Of a stretch of DNA of 63,468 nt, positions 51,101 to 60,652 are shown in pieces (position 1 is the first letter of the stretch; each line of letters opens with the position of its first letter). A program made the position numbers and the translations under genes. The notes beneath the pieces were generated by a model, which did no database searches, was not told the DNA's origin, and was given only the letters and a program-made list of their open reading frames with translations. This DNA comes from Desulfobacterales bacterium (GTDB lineage Bacteria > Desulfobacterota > Desulfobacteria > Desulfobacterales > UBA2156). Where the stretch lies: assembly GCA_011049715.1 (NCBI GenBank), contig DRHF01000216.1, positions 1 to 63,468 of the forward strand, read 5' to 3'.

Positions 51101-52441
51101 TTAATTCATGCAGGCTTCGATGGGTTTTGACCGACTTACATTTTGGGCCATTAATTCATATTTGGCCGATATTAATTCAAAGAAATCATTTTCCGTAAGT
51201 TCTTTTAAATATAGATCGGGGAGATACCATCTGTTAGTATATATCCCAACGCTTCTGAAAATGTCACAATTTTTTGCAACCATTATATCAAAGGCCTTTC
51301 TCCTCATTCCTAAAACACTAGGTGCCATATCGAACTGAATTAATGTATGTTTGCTCTTTTTATACTCATCCCGATAGTGTGAAGGCGTTAGTATCTCCCT
51401 TTCAAAGATGAGTTCGCCCGGTTGTAAAAGGCGGTTTGCCAAATGGGACCTGAGAACGATTGACAGCCTCATCATCCACCTTTTGTGGTATGATTGCGGA
51501 AGCGAAAGAAATGGCAAATCCTGCCTCTGTGCAATGATTGCCTCACAATTATCCTTAATTTTTTCTGCCCTCCAAGTCGCTATCCTTTTGCATTTCCCCC
51601 TTTCATAGGTATTGATACTTCTTCCCAGATATCTCTTTGGACTTATCTTTGCATACTTTTTAAGAAATCTTAGCTCCTCTTCAATCCTTACATAAAGCGT
51701 AAAACCGTCCCTTTTCCCATAAGTGTCTTCCCTTACCTTTTCAATTTCAAACCTGTCCCCTGAAGTTAATGCCTTCTTGGCGCTTTTTTCTAATACTAGC
51801 GCTCTGGCATATACTTTTTGGGAAACACTTTTCAGTTCACCAGATTCGTAACGATTAAACGACTGATTCAAAACAAATGTCGGGTGAATGTTTAAGGTCT
51901 TTTTTAAAAAAACCAAGACCGGTCTTATTTGGTCATAAGGAATTCTGATCTTGTGTTTCGGCAGGTTGGATTCTTCTATCCATTGCTTGACGGTTTGTTT
52001 GTCTACGCCACAATCGGAGAACTTTTTTTCCATTATCTTCTCCAATCGGCGATCAACGGTTTTAATTTGCCCGTTAAAAATCCTGTAATCAACCTTTTGG
52101 GTATGTTTCTTGGGTTCGAATTCTCGGTACAGATCCGTTTTTGAAATATCATCGTTTAAAAATAACCATAAATCGACCATTTTCGTGAAAAATCCTCCAT
52201 CCACCTTTTGCTGGGTCTGATGCGGAGGTTCTTCTCCAAAAATGACCTGGTAATTCCTGCCTGAAACGGTTTTCACCCTCCTTTTTACGATGTTATAGAG
52301 CAGTGTATAGGGCAGCCTCGTCTGTTTGGCCAATTCCGGAACGGGCTGACTTAAGATGTTGTTCAGGAAACGCATTCGGATCCGATCCGTCAATTCAATG
52401 CGCGGCTTTTTGGTTCTTATTTTGGTGAGGGATTCAATCAT
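51101..52441 (-). CDS. Unknown 446-residue protein with repeated HTH-like segments
   Basis: A long intact frame with basic composition (rich in Lys, Arg, Tyr) and no signal peptide or membrane helix. Residues 30-60 (PVPELAKQTRLPYTLLYNIVKRR) resemble a helix-turn-helix. Two later segments are similar to each other: FLKKTLNIHPTFVLNQSFNRYESGELK and FLKKYAKISPKRYLGRSINTYERGKCK. Each reads as helix-turn-helix-Tyr-Glu-x-Gly, like an XRE-type unit. A DNA-binding protein built of several HTH-like units is possible. A GAGGA site precedes the ATG. Flanking genes give no clue; I do not recognise the family. Confidence 0.65.
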   Translation of the reverse strand: MIESLTKIRTKKPRIELTDRIRMRFLNNILSQPVPELAKQTRLPYTLLYNIVKRRVKTVSGRNYQVIFGEEPPHQTQQKVDGGFFTKMVDLWLFLNDDISKTDLYREFEPKKHTQKVDYRIFNGQIKTVDRRLEKIMEKKFSDCGVDKQTVKQWIEESNLPKHKIRIPYDQIRPVLVFLKKTLNIHPTFVLNQSFNRYESGELKSVSQKVYARALVLEKSAKKALTSGDRFEIEKVREDTYGKRDGFTLYVRIEEELRFLKKYAKISPKRYLGRSINTYERGKCKRIATWRAEKIKDNCEAIIAQRQDLPFLSLPQSYHKRWMMRLSIVLRSHLANRLLQPGELIFEREILTPSHYRDEYKKSKHTLIQFDMAPSVLGMRRKAFDIMVAKNCDIFRSVGIYTNRWYLPDLYLKELTENDFFELISAKYELMAQNVSRSKPIEACMN

Positions 52442-52699
52442 GGTAATGATTTCCTCGGCCCTGGCTTAAGCACGCAACCCCCTAACCGAATACGGCAGCC
52501 CGATTTGCTGCCCGGCCCTTCCGTCGTCGCCGCACTCATCGATGCCATTTGGCTGAATAGACATGGATACACAAATCCGGTTCCGGAAGTTAAAAACCGG
52601 CTGGCGTGCAATTACACGGGGATTGTGGCCGTGCGGGATTTACCTTTTGATCCACAGCTCATCCCGCGCGTCGGTCATTCTAATAGAGTAGGTTGTCGG

Positions 52700-52891
52700 T
52701 CAGACATGTCCTCCCCAAACTCCGGGTGGTTCGTTCCGGGAAAAAGCGTTGGGCATGCTCGGATACGACTCGGGGGATTCCACTGCCAGACGGTCGATTT
52801 CCGCCTGACGTTTTTCTTCAGCTTCGCGTACAATATCTCTGCATTCACCGACACATTCGCCGGTTATATCTCTTTTGAGTATATTTTTCAT
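52700..52891 (-). CDS. Hypothetical small acidic protein (63 residues)
   Basis: ATG at 52891 is preceded by AAAGGAG at 10 nt. The product (MKNILKRDITGECVGECRDI then EAEEKRQAEIDRLAVESPES and PSMPNAFSRNEPPGVWGGHV) has a charged helix in the middle and two Cys near the start. No family is recognised. The flanking gene-free 52442-52699 shows a rightward open frame without start signals, which I do not call. Confidence 0.45.
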   Translation of the reverse strand: MKNILKRDITGECVGECRDIVREAEEKRQAEIDRLAVESPESYPSMPNAFSRNEPPGVWGGHV

Positions 52892-53465
52892 GTCGTCTTA
52901 TCTCCTTTCAAACAGAAATCCAAGGCGAACTAGGCCACATCCATATATACTGAAGTTATGTATTTAAGCCCTGATGTCAATCCGGGGACTTTTCATTTTC
53001 GGTGCTTGGATTCCGGAGGCATAGCCGCAAGGTTTGATTTTTTTGGTTAGTCAAAAAAGGTGGCCCGTGAATCGGACTCTTGACAAGCCTTCTCATGGAA
53101 GACAAAGTGTTGCCGGTTCGAGCGTACACAACAGACTCAGGAAACGAGTATCCCAGGGTTTGGAGAAGAGATAATGGTGGGGATATGTTGGAGCTGTATG
53201 CGTGCATCAACGGCGGCCAAACCGAACCTGAATGATACCGTAATGAGTTGTGAAGCATGGAGCAACGATGTGTCTCAGATGTGCGGGGCCGTCCGCCTGA
53301 ATGTGTTTGTTAGAATTTTTTAGCCTTTGAAAATGAAAAGAAATCAGGCCTTCATTCTTCACTGAATATCTAAAGATGTCAAAAGTGAAGTCGCGACCCC
53401 TTGTCTTTTCAGATCAACCTAATAATAAACTTATATTTTTATGGGCGTCCCTCGTTTCCTTATCA
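52892..53465. other. Gene-free region with RAYT-flank repeats
   Basis: No gene is seen. 53340-53394 resembles 41257-41312, and 53410-53457 resembles 48807-48854; both are RAYT-type flank sequences, and CGACCCCTTGTCTTTT lies between them. This looks like the footprint of a deleted RAYT/REP unit. Confidence 0.5.
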
Positions 53466-53761
53466 TACTAATAAGTGCGTTATTATTTAGACATCCGTTG
53501 CCATTTCCCCTGGGATTTATCTGCAAAGACGGGCAGGGTTTTTAATCGGCGGTCGGATCACTGTTTGAAGGTCTTAGCGGGCGTTTAGCCGGAACTTTCC
53601 GAGGCCTTGTTTTCAAGCGTTTTAGGACTAATGATCCGGTTATTATATTTACAGACCGGCCGAGTTCCGGCTTTACACCCGCTTTGACCTGAGTTTGAGC
53701 CGTCGACCGATTCAATATTCTGCCCGACGCTCGAGTCGAAATAAATATGGCTTCATTAGTA
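53466..53761. mobile_element. 296-bp foldback (MITE-like) element, copy 2
   Basis: The same element as 33284-33578 at about 95% identity in the same orientation, beginning TACTAATAAG and ending CTTCATTAGTA. Differences are scattered single bases (for example GAGTCGAAATAAA here against GGGTCTAAATAAA), so the outer stem is slightly weakened in this copy. Confidence 0.85.
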
Positions 53762-53800
53762 TGTGCTGGGGCTAAATCATTTTAGTAGGTCCAAACTATT

Positions 53801-54367
53801 TTATTTCCTTCGCCCGACTGAATATGCCTTGCCCAGGAAATCGCCCAGGGCATAATAATCCGAACCGGCAGAATTGTAGATAAACGGCTGTACTTTAGCG
53901 ATATCGGGCAGACCGTTTTCGGCCAGGATGCTTTCATCGGCTTTGATGTCTTTAATTTCGCCGATGAACTGGGTATGCAGACCAATCGCAACAACTTTTA
54001 TGACCTCACATTCCAATACAACCGCTAATTCTTTAACATAGGGCGCGTTCACAACATCGCTTTTAACAGGCGTCAGACCCAGGGTTTCAAATTTATTTTC
54101 CTGTTTCCCGGAATAAATTCCAACACAGTCGGCTTCTTTGACAAATGAAGTGGAGGGAATATTTATCGTAAAGGCCTTATGGTGCTGAATATTCCCATAA
54201 GTGTAGGTTGCCTGCCTGAGCGATATTGCAGCACAAGGCGGCTTGCTGCAACAGATTCCTCCCCAGGCCACGGTCATAATATTGGCCTGGCCGTTTTGAT
54301 CGTAACTGCCGATGATCAGGACCGGGTTCGGTTGGATAATTGCCCGGGGTCCAATTGATTTTTTCAT
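53801..54367 (-). CDS. Flavin reductase family protein (flavoredoxin-like)
   Basis: A 188-residue FMN-binding split-barrel protein. Motifs: PNPVLIIGSYDQNGQANIMTVAWGG, PPCAAISLRQATYTYGNI, FTINIPSTSFVKEADCVGIYSG and late SDYYALGDFLGKAYSVGR. This is the flavin reductase/flavoredoxin arrangement common in sulfate reducers. It likely transfers electrons between NAD(P)H or ferredoxin and flavin. Its start is behind GGAGG (minus-strand AGGAGGCTAATT). No partner is nearby. Confidence 0.88.
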   Translation of the reverse strand: MKKSIGPRAIIQPNPVLIIGSYDQNGQANIMTVAWGGICCSKPPCAAISLRQATYTYGNIQHHKAFTINIPSTSFVKEADCVGIYSGKQENKFETLGLTPVKSDVVNAPYVKELAVVLECEVIKVVAIGLHTQFIGEIKDIKADESILAENGLPDIAKVQPFIYNSAGSDYYALGDFLGKAYSVGRRK

Positions 54368-54477
54368 AATTAGCCTCCTGTGATAGGCACTTTGATTTAT
54401 AGTGGCTCTTCAACCGCCTCAATATTACTCCGCCCTTTCCAATTTATCAACAAAGAAACAACGTTGTCCCCTTGTCC

Positions 54478-54707
54478 TCACATGGTATAACAAAGAACAT
54501 TTGCATTCAGGTATCGATTATGTGACACTAGAGCAATGCCATAACGGACAAAGAGAAAAAATCGTTTCTCATCGTAAAGAAAAACTTGTAAAACAGCGTC
54601 AGTTCAAAAAGGGGGTGAACCGCTTTTATCAAAACGTCTTGTCAAACAACCTTGTGAACATATTGAATAACATAAACCCAATCGCTACCAGTAGTGTAAC
54701 GATTTCT
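54478..54707 (+). pseudogene. IS3-family transposase (OrfB) C-terminal remnant
   Basis: An open frame reads LTWYNKEHLHSGIDYVTLEQ and HNGQREKIVSHRKEKLV, which is the C-terminal end of IS3-type integrases (WYN-x-EHLHSGI-x-VTPEQRH). The catalytic DDE residues upstream are missing. The rest of 54368-54871 is repeat-like sequence and the upstream region of the DsbA-like gene. Confidence 0.8.
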
Positions 54708-54871
54708 TGACTTGAAACATTATCTCAGAAACGCGTCGTATGTGAAAGCTTAAAAGTGTAAATAGCGACTATTATTTCTCGCTTTATTTCCATTTAAAAT
54801 GTAAGGCATAGCATTGGAAAAAATACAATTTCGGCACAAGAACCAGTGGATCTGGCACACAAGGAGGATTT

Positions 54872-55669
54872 ATGAGAGCCAAATTGAAATTTAGGACTGC
54901 CATCTGGCTGACACTGGCTGTGATCGTTGCCGCACCTTTGGTATGGATCGACACAAGCCACTCAGGGGTGGAGGAAGAGATTGCCTACCTGCGCAAGGAG
55001 GTGGCTGAAATCAGGAAAGATCTGGCGGAGATCAAAGCAATTCTTCAAGGTGCCGTGCGGGGTCGACGACCATCGAGCATAACTGCCGAGGTGAGTGTCT
55101 TGGACAAACCGAGCCTCGGGCAAGAAAATGCCCCGATCACGATAGTTGAGTTCTCAGACTACCAATGCCCGTATTGCAAACGCCATTTCTCGACTGTATT
55201 TCCTATCATTAAGAAGGAGTACATTGACACCGGTAAGCTCAGATACGTTTTCCGTGACTTTCCCATCGCCAGTCTGCACCCCCAGGCGAAGAAGGGTCAT
55301 GTGGCGGCCTATTGCTCTGGGGAGCAAGACAGGTTTTGGGAGATGCACGACACGCTCTTCCAGAACTCTAAAGATTTTTCTGTGCCTGCGCTGAACCGAT
55401 ACGCGCAGGGAATTGGTCTCGATGGCGATAGATTTAAGAATTGCATGCAAAGTGGCAAATACGCCGACAGAATAGAGAAAGAGATTGCCGAGGGTACCAA
55501 GGCAGGGGTCCGCGGAACACCGTCGTTCTTCGTTGGTCAAAGCGGATCTGGGGAAACGATAACCGGCACAATAGTCAGGGGGGCTCAGCCTATGGCCAGA
55601 TTCAGGCAGGTCATCGAGAAGTTGTTAAAAGATACCGGTGCAGCCCAGAGTTCACAGCCAAAACCATGA
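54872..55669 (+). CDS. Exported DsbA-like thioredoxin-fold protein
   Basis: A 265-residue protein with an N-terminal signal/anchor helix (IWLTLAVIVAAPLVWI), a coiled-coil segment (EEEIAYLRKEVAEIRKDLAEI) and a thioredoxin_4/DsbA domain. The active site is YQCPYCKRHF, the FRDFPI and GTPSFFVGQ (cis-Pro) motifs follow. It acts in the periplasm on thiols, as oxidase or isomerase. AAGGAGG precedes the ATG. The coiled coil could drive dimerisation. Confidence 0.88.
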   Translation: MRAKLKFRTAIWLTLAVIVAAPLVWIDTSHSGVEEEIAYLRKEVAEIRKDLAEIKAILQGAVRGRRPSSITAEVSVLDKPSLGQENAPITIVEFSDYQCPYCKRHFSTVFPIIKKEYIDTGKLRYVFRDFPIASLHPQAKKGHVAAYCSGEQDRFWEMHDTLFQNSKDFSVPALNRYAQGIGLDGDRFKNCMQSGKYADRIEKEIAEGTKAGVRGTPSFFVGQSGSGETITGTIVRGAQPMARFRQVIEKLLKDTGAAQSSQPKP

Positions 55670-55776
55670 AATTATCGGGCGTGAGGAAAGTGCCATTAAA
55701 CGATGCCGTACTGGATCGAAATAAAGAGCCAAGCGAAAAAAGAGGGCATTTTTTAAGGGAGAAGTGTTTTTTCTCT

Positions 55777-55838
55777 GCCTGCCCGCCCTCGTATTGGAGG
55801 GACTCGCCCTTTAATGGGTGACCCTGTTGTCTTTATTT
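55777..55838. repeat. REP-like repeat, second copy
   Basis: GCCTGCCCGCC, GGAGGG and TCGCCCTTTAATGGGTGA (55804-55821), then CCCTGTTGTCTTT; near copy of 42622-42690. One arm base differs (GGGTGA), a G-T pair. The remaining part of 55670-56059 holds no gene. Confidence 0.6.
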
Positions 55839-56059
55839 ACGAGAAAAGTGTCAGCTTCATAAGGCCTAATCCAAAAATTTGAAGCCAAATTGGCAATTAT
55901 TTGGGGAATCGAGCATTTTTAACGAGAACTTCGAGTCTTCAATGCCGTCCCTGTCCTTAACCCTGAACGTTGAACTCCGCCCGCCTCGCCTGAGCGAGAG
56001 CGATGGCGGGCAGACCTGAACCTGTGAACGGTTACAAAAAGGGGTACCCACTATACTTG

Positions 56060-59000
56060 TCAGCGCTTATCCTCCTTATCCACCAGGCGGATGTCCAGTG
56101 GCCCGGCACTGGTGTCAAGATGAGTATCGCGCTGGGCAAAGGGGATTTCAATGCCGTTTTCATTAAACGTCTTGTTGATCTCATGACGAATCTCGGTCCG
56201 GGCCTTGGTCATGTCAGACATGTCAACATAAACACGCAGCTTGAAGTCAAGCGAATCCGCACCAAACGCAGTGAAGAGCACGCTGGGACCGGGATCCTCT
56301 TTGACCCTGGGATTCTCTTTTGCAATCTGAAGCAGGAGTTCCTGGACCCTGGCTGAATCCGAACCATAACCGATGCCCACCTCAATGACCACCCGGGTTA
56401 TGTTGTCTGAAAGGGACCAGTTGGTGATCTTTTCGGAAAGGAATGCCATATTGGGGACGATCACTTCCTTGCGGTCCCAGTCGGTGATCATGGTTGAACG
56501 GATGCGTATCCGTGAGACACGACCGCTTACGTTCCCTACGGTCACCGTATCACCCACACGTATGGGTCTTTCAAAAAGGATAATAATGCCGGATACAAAA
56601 TTGGCAAAGATGTCCTTTAGCCCGAAGCTTAACCCTACGGTCATGGCCGCTGCAAGCCACTGAAATTGCTTCCAGCCGATGCCGATGACGCTCAAGGCAA
56701 AAAATACGCCTATTGTGAAGACCGCGTAGCGGGATATCAGCCCGAAGGCGTGCCTGCTGCCAGCGTCCAGGCTTGACCCCTTGAGGATGAGGACTTCGAG
56801 CAACCCCGAAACGGTCCGTACCGCGATAATGGTCCCGGCAAAGATCAACAGGGAGATGATGAGATTGGGAAGGGTCACGGGGACCATGACCGGTTTTCCA
56901 GCCTTGTCAACGCCGATCTGATTTTCCCAAAGATGTACCTTGTCCAGAAAACGGAAGGCAGGGACTGTCTCTGCCCAGATCAGCCAGATCCCGATCAGGG
57001 CAGCAACCAGGATAACGGATCGAATCACCAGTAAGGTCTGTTCAGTTATCTTCTCAGCATCCATAGAGGGTGCGGCGATTTCCGTCACCGGCCGCACATC
57101 GTCTTCCGGGGAGATTTGGGTCGGTTCAGTCTCATCTTTTTCTGCTGCTTCCCGTTCAGCCTCGGCCTTCTGGACGGCGATTTTTACCTGGGCCAAACAC
57201 AGACTCCGGTGCATGCCGGCATCTACAACTATCAGGATGAAAAAAAGCCAGGCAGTGTTTCCGAACTGTTTGCCCAGTTCATAGGCGGTAAAATAATAAC
57301 CCAGGATGGCAAGGGTCATGAGGAGAAAGGGAATGGCCACAATCACCCCCGACCAGCCCCGTCGGTATTTGTTCAACTTGCCGTCGGGATTTTTCTCGCT
57401 GATCGATTGTGCCAGAGGGCCGGTCTTGCTCAGGGCGCGAGCCAGAACAAAACCCAAGGGGATCATCGACAAGACAAAAAGGAGGCGGCCAAGACTGTTG
57501 CGGTAATCCAGGTCCTGTGGTCCATTCTGTATAAAAATAACAAAGAAAAGAAGGGGGATAAAGTTATAAAGAAGAGATTTGGCAGACCGTAGAAACTGGT
57601 TGCAGGCGCCCTCATTCCAGAGGAAATGGGTTCTACCCACACCACCGGGTTTGCAGATCTGGATAATCAGACCGAGAAAAATGGCTGCCACAGCCGTTGA
57701 GGAAATTCCTGAACAGAAAGCGCGTGTGAAATTATGAGCGGTCTGCAGATGCCAGAGATTTCGGGCGCCCAGATAGATGATGAACAGAACCCCCGCCGCC
57801 CGCAGCAGGGCCAAGGCGATTGCCGCAAGTGTTCCGGCCATCGTAGCTGTTGAGGGCTGTGCTGCAAACTGATTGATTTCCTTGATTCGACGATCAAGGC
57901 GGGGGTGCAAAACAATCAGAACCACAAGGGCGATCAGGAGTATCCCCCAGACAGCCGGCCCCTGCTTTACCGATAGTTTAAAATCCCTGGCAAGTTTGCC
58001 CCAATGGGAAAGGTTTGCCAGCCACCCCAGGGCCTTTCCTGTTGCCTTGATGTCGGCTGATTTTACCAGATCGGAACTCCGGGCCCAAAGCAGACGTTGG
58101 TTGATGAAACCACGGTATTGTTCGGAGAGGGCATCCATCTTCTTTTGAGCTGCATCCTGGGCATTGAGCAGCTTGAGATATTTGATATAGCCGCTTCCCG
58201 TTTCTTCAAACAGTTTCCTTCGGCTCTCCAGCGACAAAAACGCCTGGGTCGTCAATAGGTGGGTTTGATCCTTCGTCAGGGATGGTTCAAGGTCGTCCAA
58301 CTGGGTGTAGATCTTGTTTTTCAGGACGAGAAAATCCTGGCGTGCCTGCAAGAGGTCATCGTGGGTCAGGTTTACGCGAAGGATTTTCTTGCGGCGATCC
58401 CGGGCCACGTCGGAATCAGCACGACTGGTCAAAAGCGTGCTCCTGCGGGAGCGGAGGAGCTGTCCCGCTTCCCTGGAGAGGCCCATCAATTCTGTTCGCC
58501 TTTTTGTAAGGGCAAAGTCTCTCTGGATCTGGCTCAGGCGGGTCTCCAGTAGTTTGGCGACCTTTTTGGCCTCTGTCTCCTTTTCACCCAGCTCGATAAG
58601 GGTCTTTGATAAAGTCAGATTGCCGTTTGCGAGCTCACGCAGGAAGTCTGCCTGTTTTGGCCAGGACTCCTTGTCCATCTGTTGGAGGATTGCCTGAGTC
58701 TGGCGCAGTTCAACAAATCCCGCGTCGCTTTGCCGATACTCCTTAACGTCTTCCCAGGTCTTGATGAGATTTTCGAGCCGTATCACTTTCCGGGCGGTAA
58801 AGGCCTGCCGATCTTGGGCGATAGCCAACTCACGCCTGCTGAGATCGGCTTCTTTTTCGGCTGCGGTCAGTTCTGCTTTAAGCTCCTTGCTCCGGGCCCG
58901 CAAACTGGTTCGCCTGGCCCGGATGACACGGGGGGGGGCATCCGTTGACTTGGGGGCGGCCAACCTCTTTTCAAGATCGGAAAGCTCCTGCTCATAGACG

Positions 59001-59557
59001 GCCATGGTTTTTCGCAGCATTGCGGGTCGCTTCATCGCATCCTCGAGTTTCTTTTTCGCCATTTCGAGGCTGGTTTGCTCAAGAGCCAGCTGTGCCTGGA
59101 ATCCCGCGATTTGTCCTTCGATGTCCGTCAGGACCATAGCCTTTGCCCTCTGTTGGATTGCTGCGGCGCGCACGGGTGTCAGCGCGCTTTCGGCCGGATC
59201 CCGGGATTTTGGCGCCTCTTTAAGCGCCTGGTCATATTCAGCCGCCTGGAACATTGCCTTTTCACGGCGCTCTAACGACGCTATGGCCTTCTCATAAAAA
59301 CCAATGATTCGCTGTTTCGACTCCTCTGACAGGCTGGGAGCCTGTTTTACCGCCTCTATTCTCTCTTTCATGGCATCAATGGTGAGGGGCGGCGGTGAGA
59401 TCTCCCCGGAAGCAGGCTGTTGTTCCGCACCTGGGGCACCGATGGGGACAAAGGTCCAGGAGAGGGTCAGGAAGAGAATCAAGACCAATGAAAAGACAAG
59501 AACCGAATGTAACGGTCGAATGGTGGAATGGGATTTACCACAAGGATAAAAACGCAT
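56060..59557 (-). CDS. MscK/KefA-type mechanosensitive channel
   Basis: An 1165-residue channel-like protein. It has an N-terminal signal/anchor (LHSVLVFSLVLILFL), a long periplasmic coiled-coil region (about residues 55-500, many Glu/Lys/Arg heptads), and about 8-11 membrane helices between 540 and 900. The C-terminal MscS core follows: the pore helix around SVIGIGWKQFQWLAAAMTVGLSFGLKDIFANFVSG, IRVGDTVTVGNVSGRV and DRKEVIVPNMAFLSEKITNWS. Size and layout match E. coli MscK (1120 residues). It would gate on membrane tension in osmotic downshock. The ATG at 59557 follows GGAGG at 6 nt. Confidence 0.9.
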   Translation of the reverse strand: MRFYPCGKSHSTIRPLHSVLVFSLVLILFLTLSWTFVPIGAPGAEQQPASGEISPPPLTIDAMKERIEAVKQAPSLSEESKQRIIGFYEKAIASLERREKAMFQAAEYDQALKEAPKSRDPAESALTPVRAAAIQQRAKAMVLTDIEGQIAGFQAQLALEQTSLEMAKKKLEDAMKRPAMLRKTMAVYEQELSDLEKRLAAPKSTDAPPRVIRARRTSLRARSKELKAELTAAEKEADLSRRELAIAQDRQAFTARKVIRLENLIKTWEDVKEYRQSDAGFVELRQTQAILQQMDKESWPKQADFLRELANGNLTLSKTLIELGEKETEAKKVAKLLETRLSQIQRDFALTKRRTELMGLSREAGQLLRSRRSTLLTSRADSDVARDRRKKILRVNLTHDDLLQARQDFLVLKNKIYTQLDDLEPSLTKDQTHLLTTQAFLSLESRRKLFEETGSGYIKYLKLLNAQDAAQKKMDALSEQYRGFINQRLLWARSSDLVKSADIKATGKALGWLANLSHWGKLARDFKLSVKQGPAVWGILLIALVVLIVLHPRLDRRIKEINQFAAQPSTATMAGTLAAIALALLRAAGVLFIIYLGARNLWHLQTAHNFTRAFCSGISSTAVAAIFLGLIIQICKPGGVGRTHFLWNEGACNQFLRSAKSLLYNFIPLLFFVIFIQNGPQDLDYRNSLGRLLFVLSMIPLGFVLARALSKTGPLAQSISEKNPDGKLNKYRRGWSGVIVAIPFLLMTLAILGYYFTAYELGKQFGNTAWLFFILIVVDAGMHRSLCLAQVKIAVQKAEAEREAAEKDETEPTQISPEDDVRPVTEIAAPSMDAEKITEQTLLVIRSVILVAALIGIWLIWAETVPAFRFLDKVHLWENQIGVDKAGKPVMVPVTLPNLIISLLIFAGTIIAVRTVSGLLEVLILKGSSLDAGSRHAFGLISRYAVFTIGVFFALSVIGIGWKQFQWLAAAMTVGLSFGLKDIFANFVSGIIILFERPIRVGDTVTVGNVSGRVSRIRIRSTMITDWDRKEVIVPNMAFLSEKITNWSLSDNITRVVIEVGIGYGSDSARVQELLLQIAKENPRVKEDPGPSVLFTAFGADSLDFKLRVYVDMSDMTKARTEIRHEINKTFNENGIEIPFAQRDTHLDTSAGPLDIRLVDKEDKR

Positions 59558-59559
59558 GT

Positions 59560-59813
59560 TTGCCCTCCTCATTCAATTTGTCTGCAAACTGTTGGATGGT
59601 ATAGGAGGGGATCGAACTCTCATCTGTCTGGCCCGCGTCCCGATTATCAAACATGAGACAGCGATACCCTGCTGCTACAAAGGCAGGCACCCGGGTCTCC
59701 GTCCACCCCAAGTGATCGCCACCCAACCCGGAAACCAGGACCAGTGGGGGTTCCCTCCCCTGCAAATTCGTAGCACATGTTCAAACCATGCACGTTTATC
59801 TTAGGCATAAGAA
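59560..59813 (-). pseudogene. Alpha/beta hydrolase N-terminal remnant, frameshifted
   Basis: From an ATG preceded by AAGGAG (minus strand, near 59808), the frame begins MPKINVHGLNMCYEFAGEG. It shifts frame at a run of C near 59745, and in the second frame continues PPLVLVSGLGGDHLGWTE and GYRCLMFDNRDAGQTD. This is the N-terminal third of an alpha/beta hydrolase with the oxyanion-hole HG(G) region, but no catalytic Ser elbow is reached. The last part runs into the mscK start region. It is a frameshifted and truncated remnant. Confidence 0.75.
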
Positions 59814-60265
59814 ACTCCTTTCTGAGAGATGAGCGGCCTGAGGCTGCAAAACCTGCATTTGTTTGCTATGTCGGACGGATTTTCCGCCGAACATTGTTGA
59901 TATACAGAAAAGATCCCCTCTATTACCCTTATAAAACGAAAATATTTTCTAAAAAATTATGCCGAGATTCAAGAGTTATTCCAATAAATTCTGCAGAACG
60001 ATTTAATCCTTATTTATCCCGTGAAATTTGTTCAACAAAACGCGAAGCGTATTTCACAGGGACCTGATCCTGTTGTTTTCATCCCAATCGGTTGTAAAAC
60101 AATATTCCAATGGACCCCAAAAGCCCTGACGGTGTCGTTGTTTAATTGCTGAATAGCTTGTCGCCTTTTACTTTCGCATTACTCCAAATAGAACCGATTC
60201 CGACAGTCGCCAATAATTAGTAATTACGATGTGATCCTGTTGTTTTTCTGTATGAACCGCACTGG

Positions 60266-60302
60266 GCTGATAAGAAATCCCTTTTTTGAGGGCAAACTAT
60301 AA
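60266..60302. repeat. 36-bp direct repeat, copy 1
   Basis: GCTGATAAGAAATCCC followed by CTTTTTTGAGGGCAAACTATA. It differs at one position from the copy at 60617-60652. The 314 bp between the two copies might be a remnant of inserted DNA. Confidence 0.6.
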
Positions 60303-60616
60303 AACATGTGATAGGGGCCCACCATTGATGCTAAAATTAACAAAGAGACACGACCGAGAATAGGGCCTGTAGCGGCTTTCGCGAATGCGAACGCATTTTC
60401 CTGAGCAACCTCCATCGAATCAAAAGGTCATTGGTTATTGAATAATTATACAGGAGAGAATTTGATGTGTCTGTCAGGCTTTGGCTGATTTTTTTGTAGG
60501 GCTTTATCTGATTGTCTTGTAGGGCATTGCCTTACAAGACCCGTATCCGGCCACCGCGGTTCAAGTTTCAGGTTCCAAGTTGTGGCGAAGGCCTGTGATG
60601 GGTCAGGAGGTGATTA

Positions 60617-60652
60617 GCTGATAAGAAGTCCCTTTTTTGAGGGCAAACTATA
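60617..60652. repeat. 36-bp direct repeat, copy 2
   Basis: GCTGATAAGAAGTCCC followed by the same CTTTTTTGAGGGCAAACTATA as copy 1 at 60266. Confidence 0.6.

Noticed and set aside
52505-52933. Rightward 142-residue frame starting LLPGPSVVAALIDAIW
   Set aside because: No ribosome binding site, overlaps a better-supported leftward small gene, composition unlike the neighbours.
60224-60415. Leftward 63-residue frame MEVAQENAFAFAKAATG
   Set aside because: Ends inside the 36-bp direct repeat and a RAYT-type flank; no family, likely chance.
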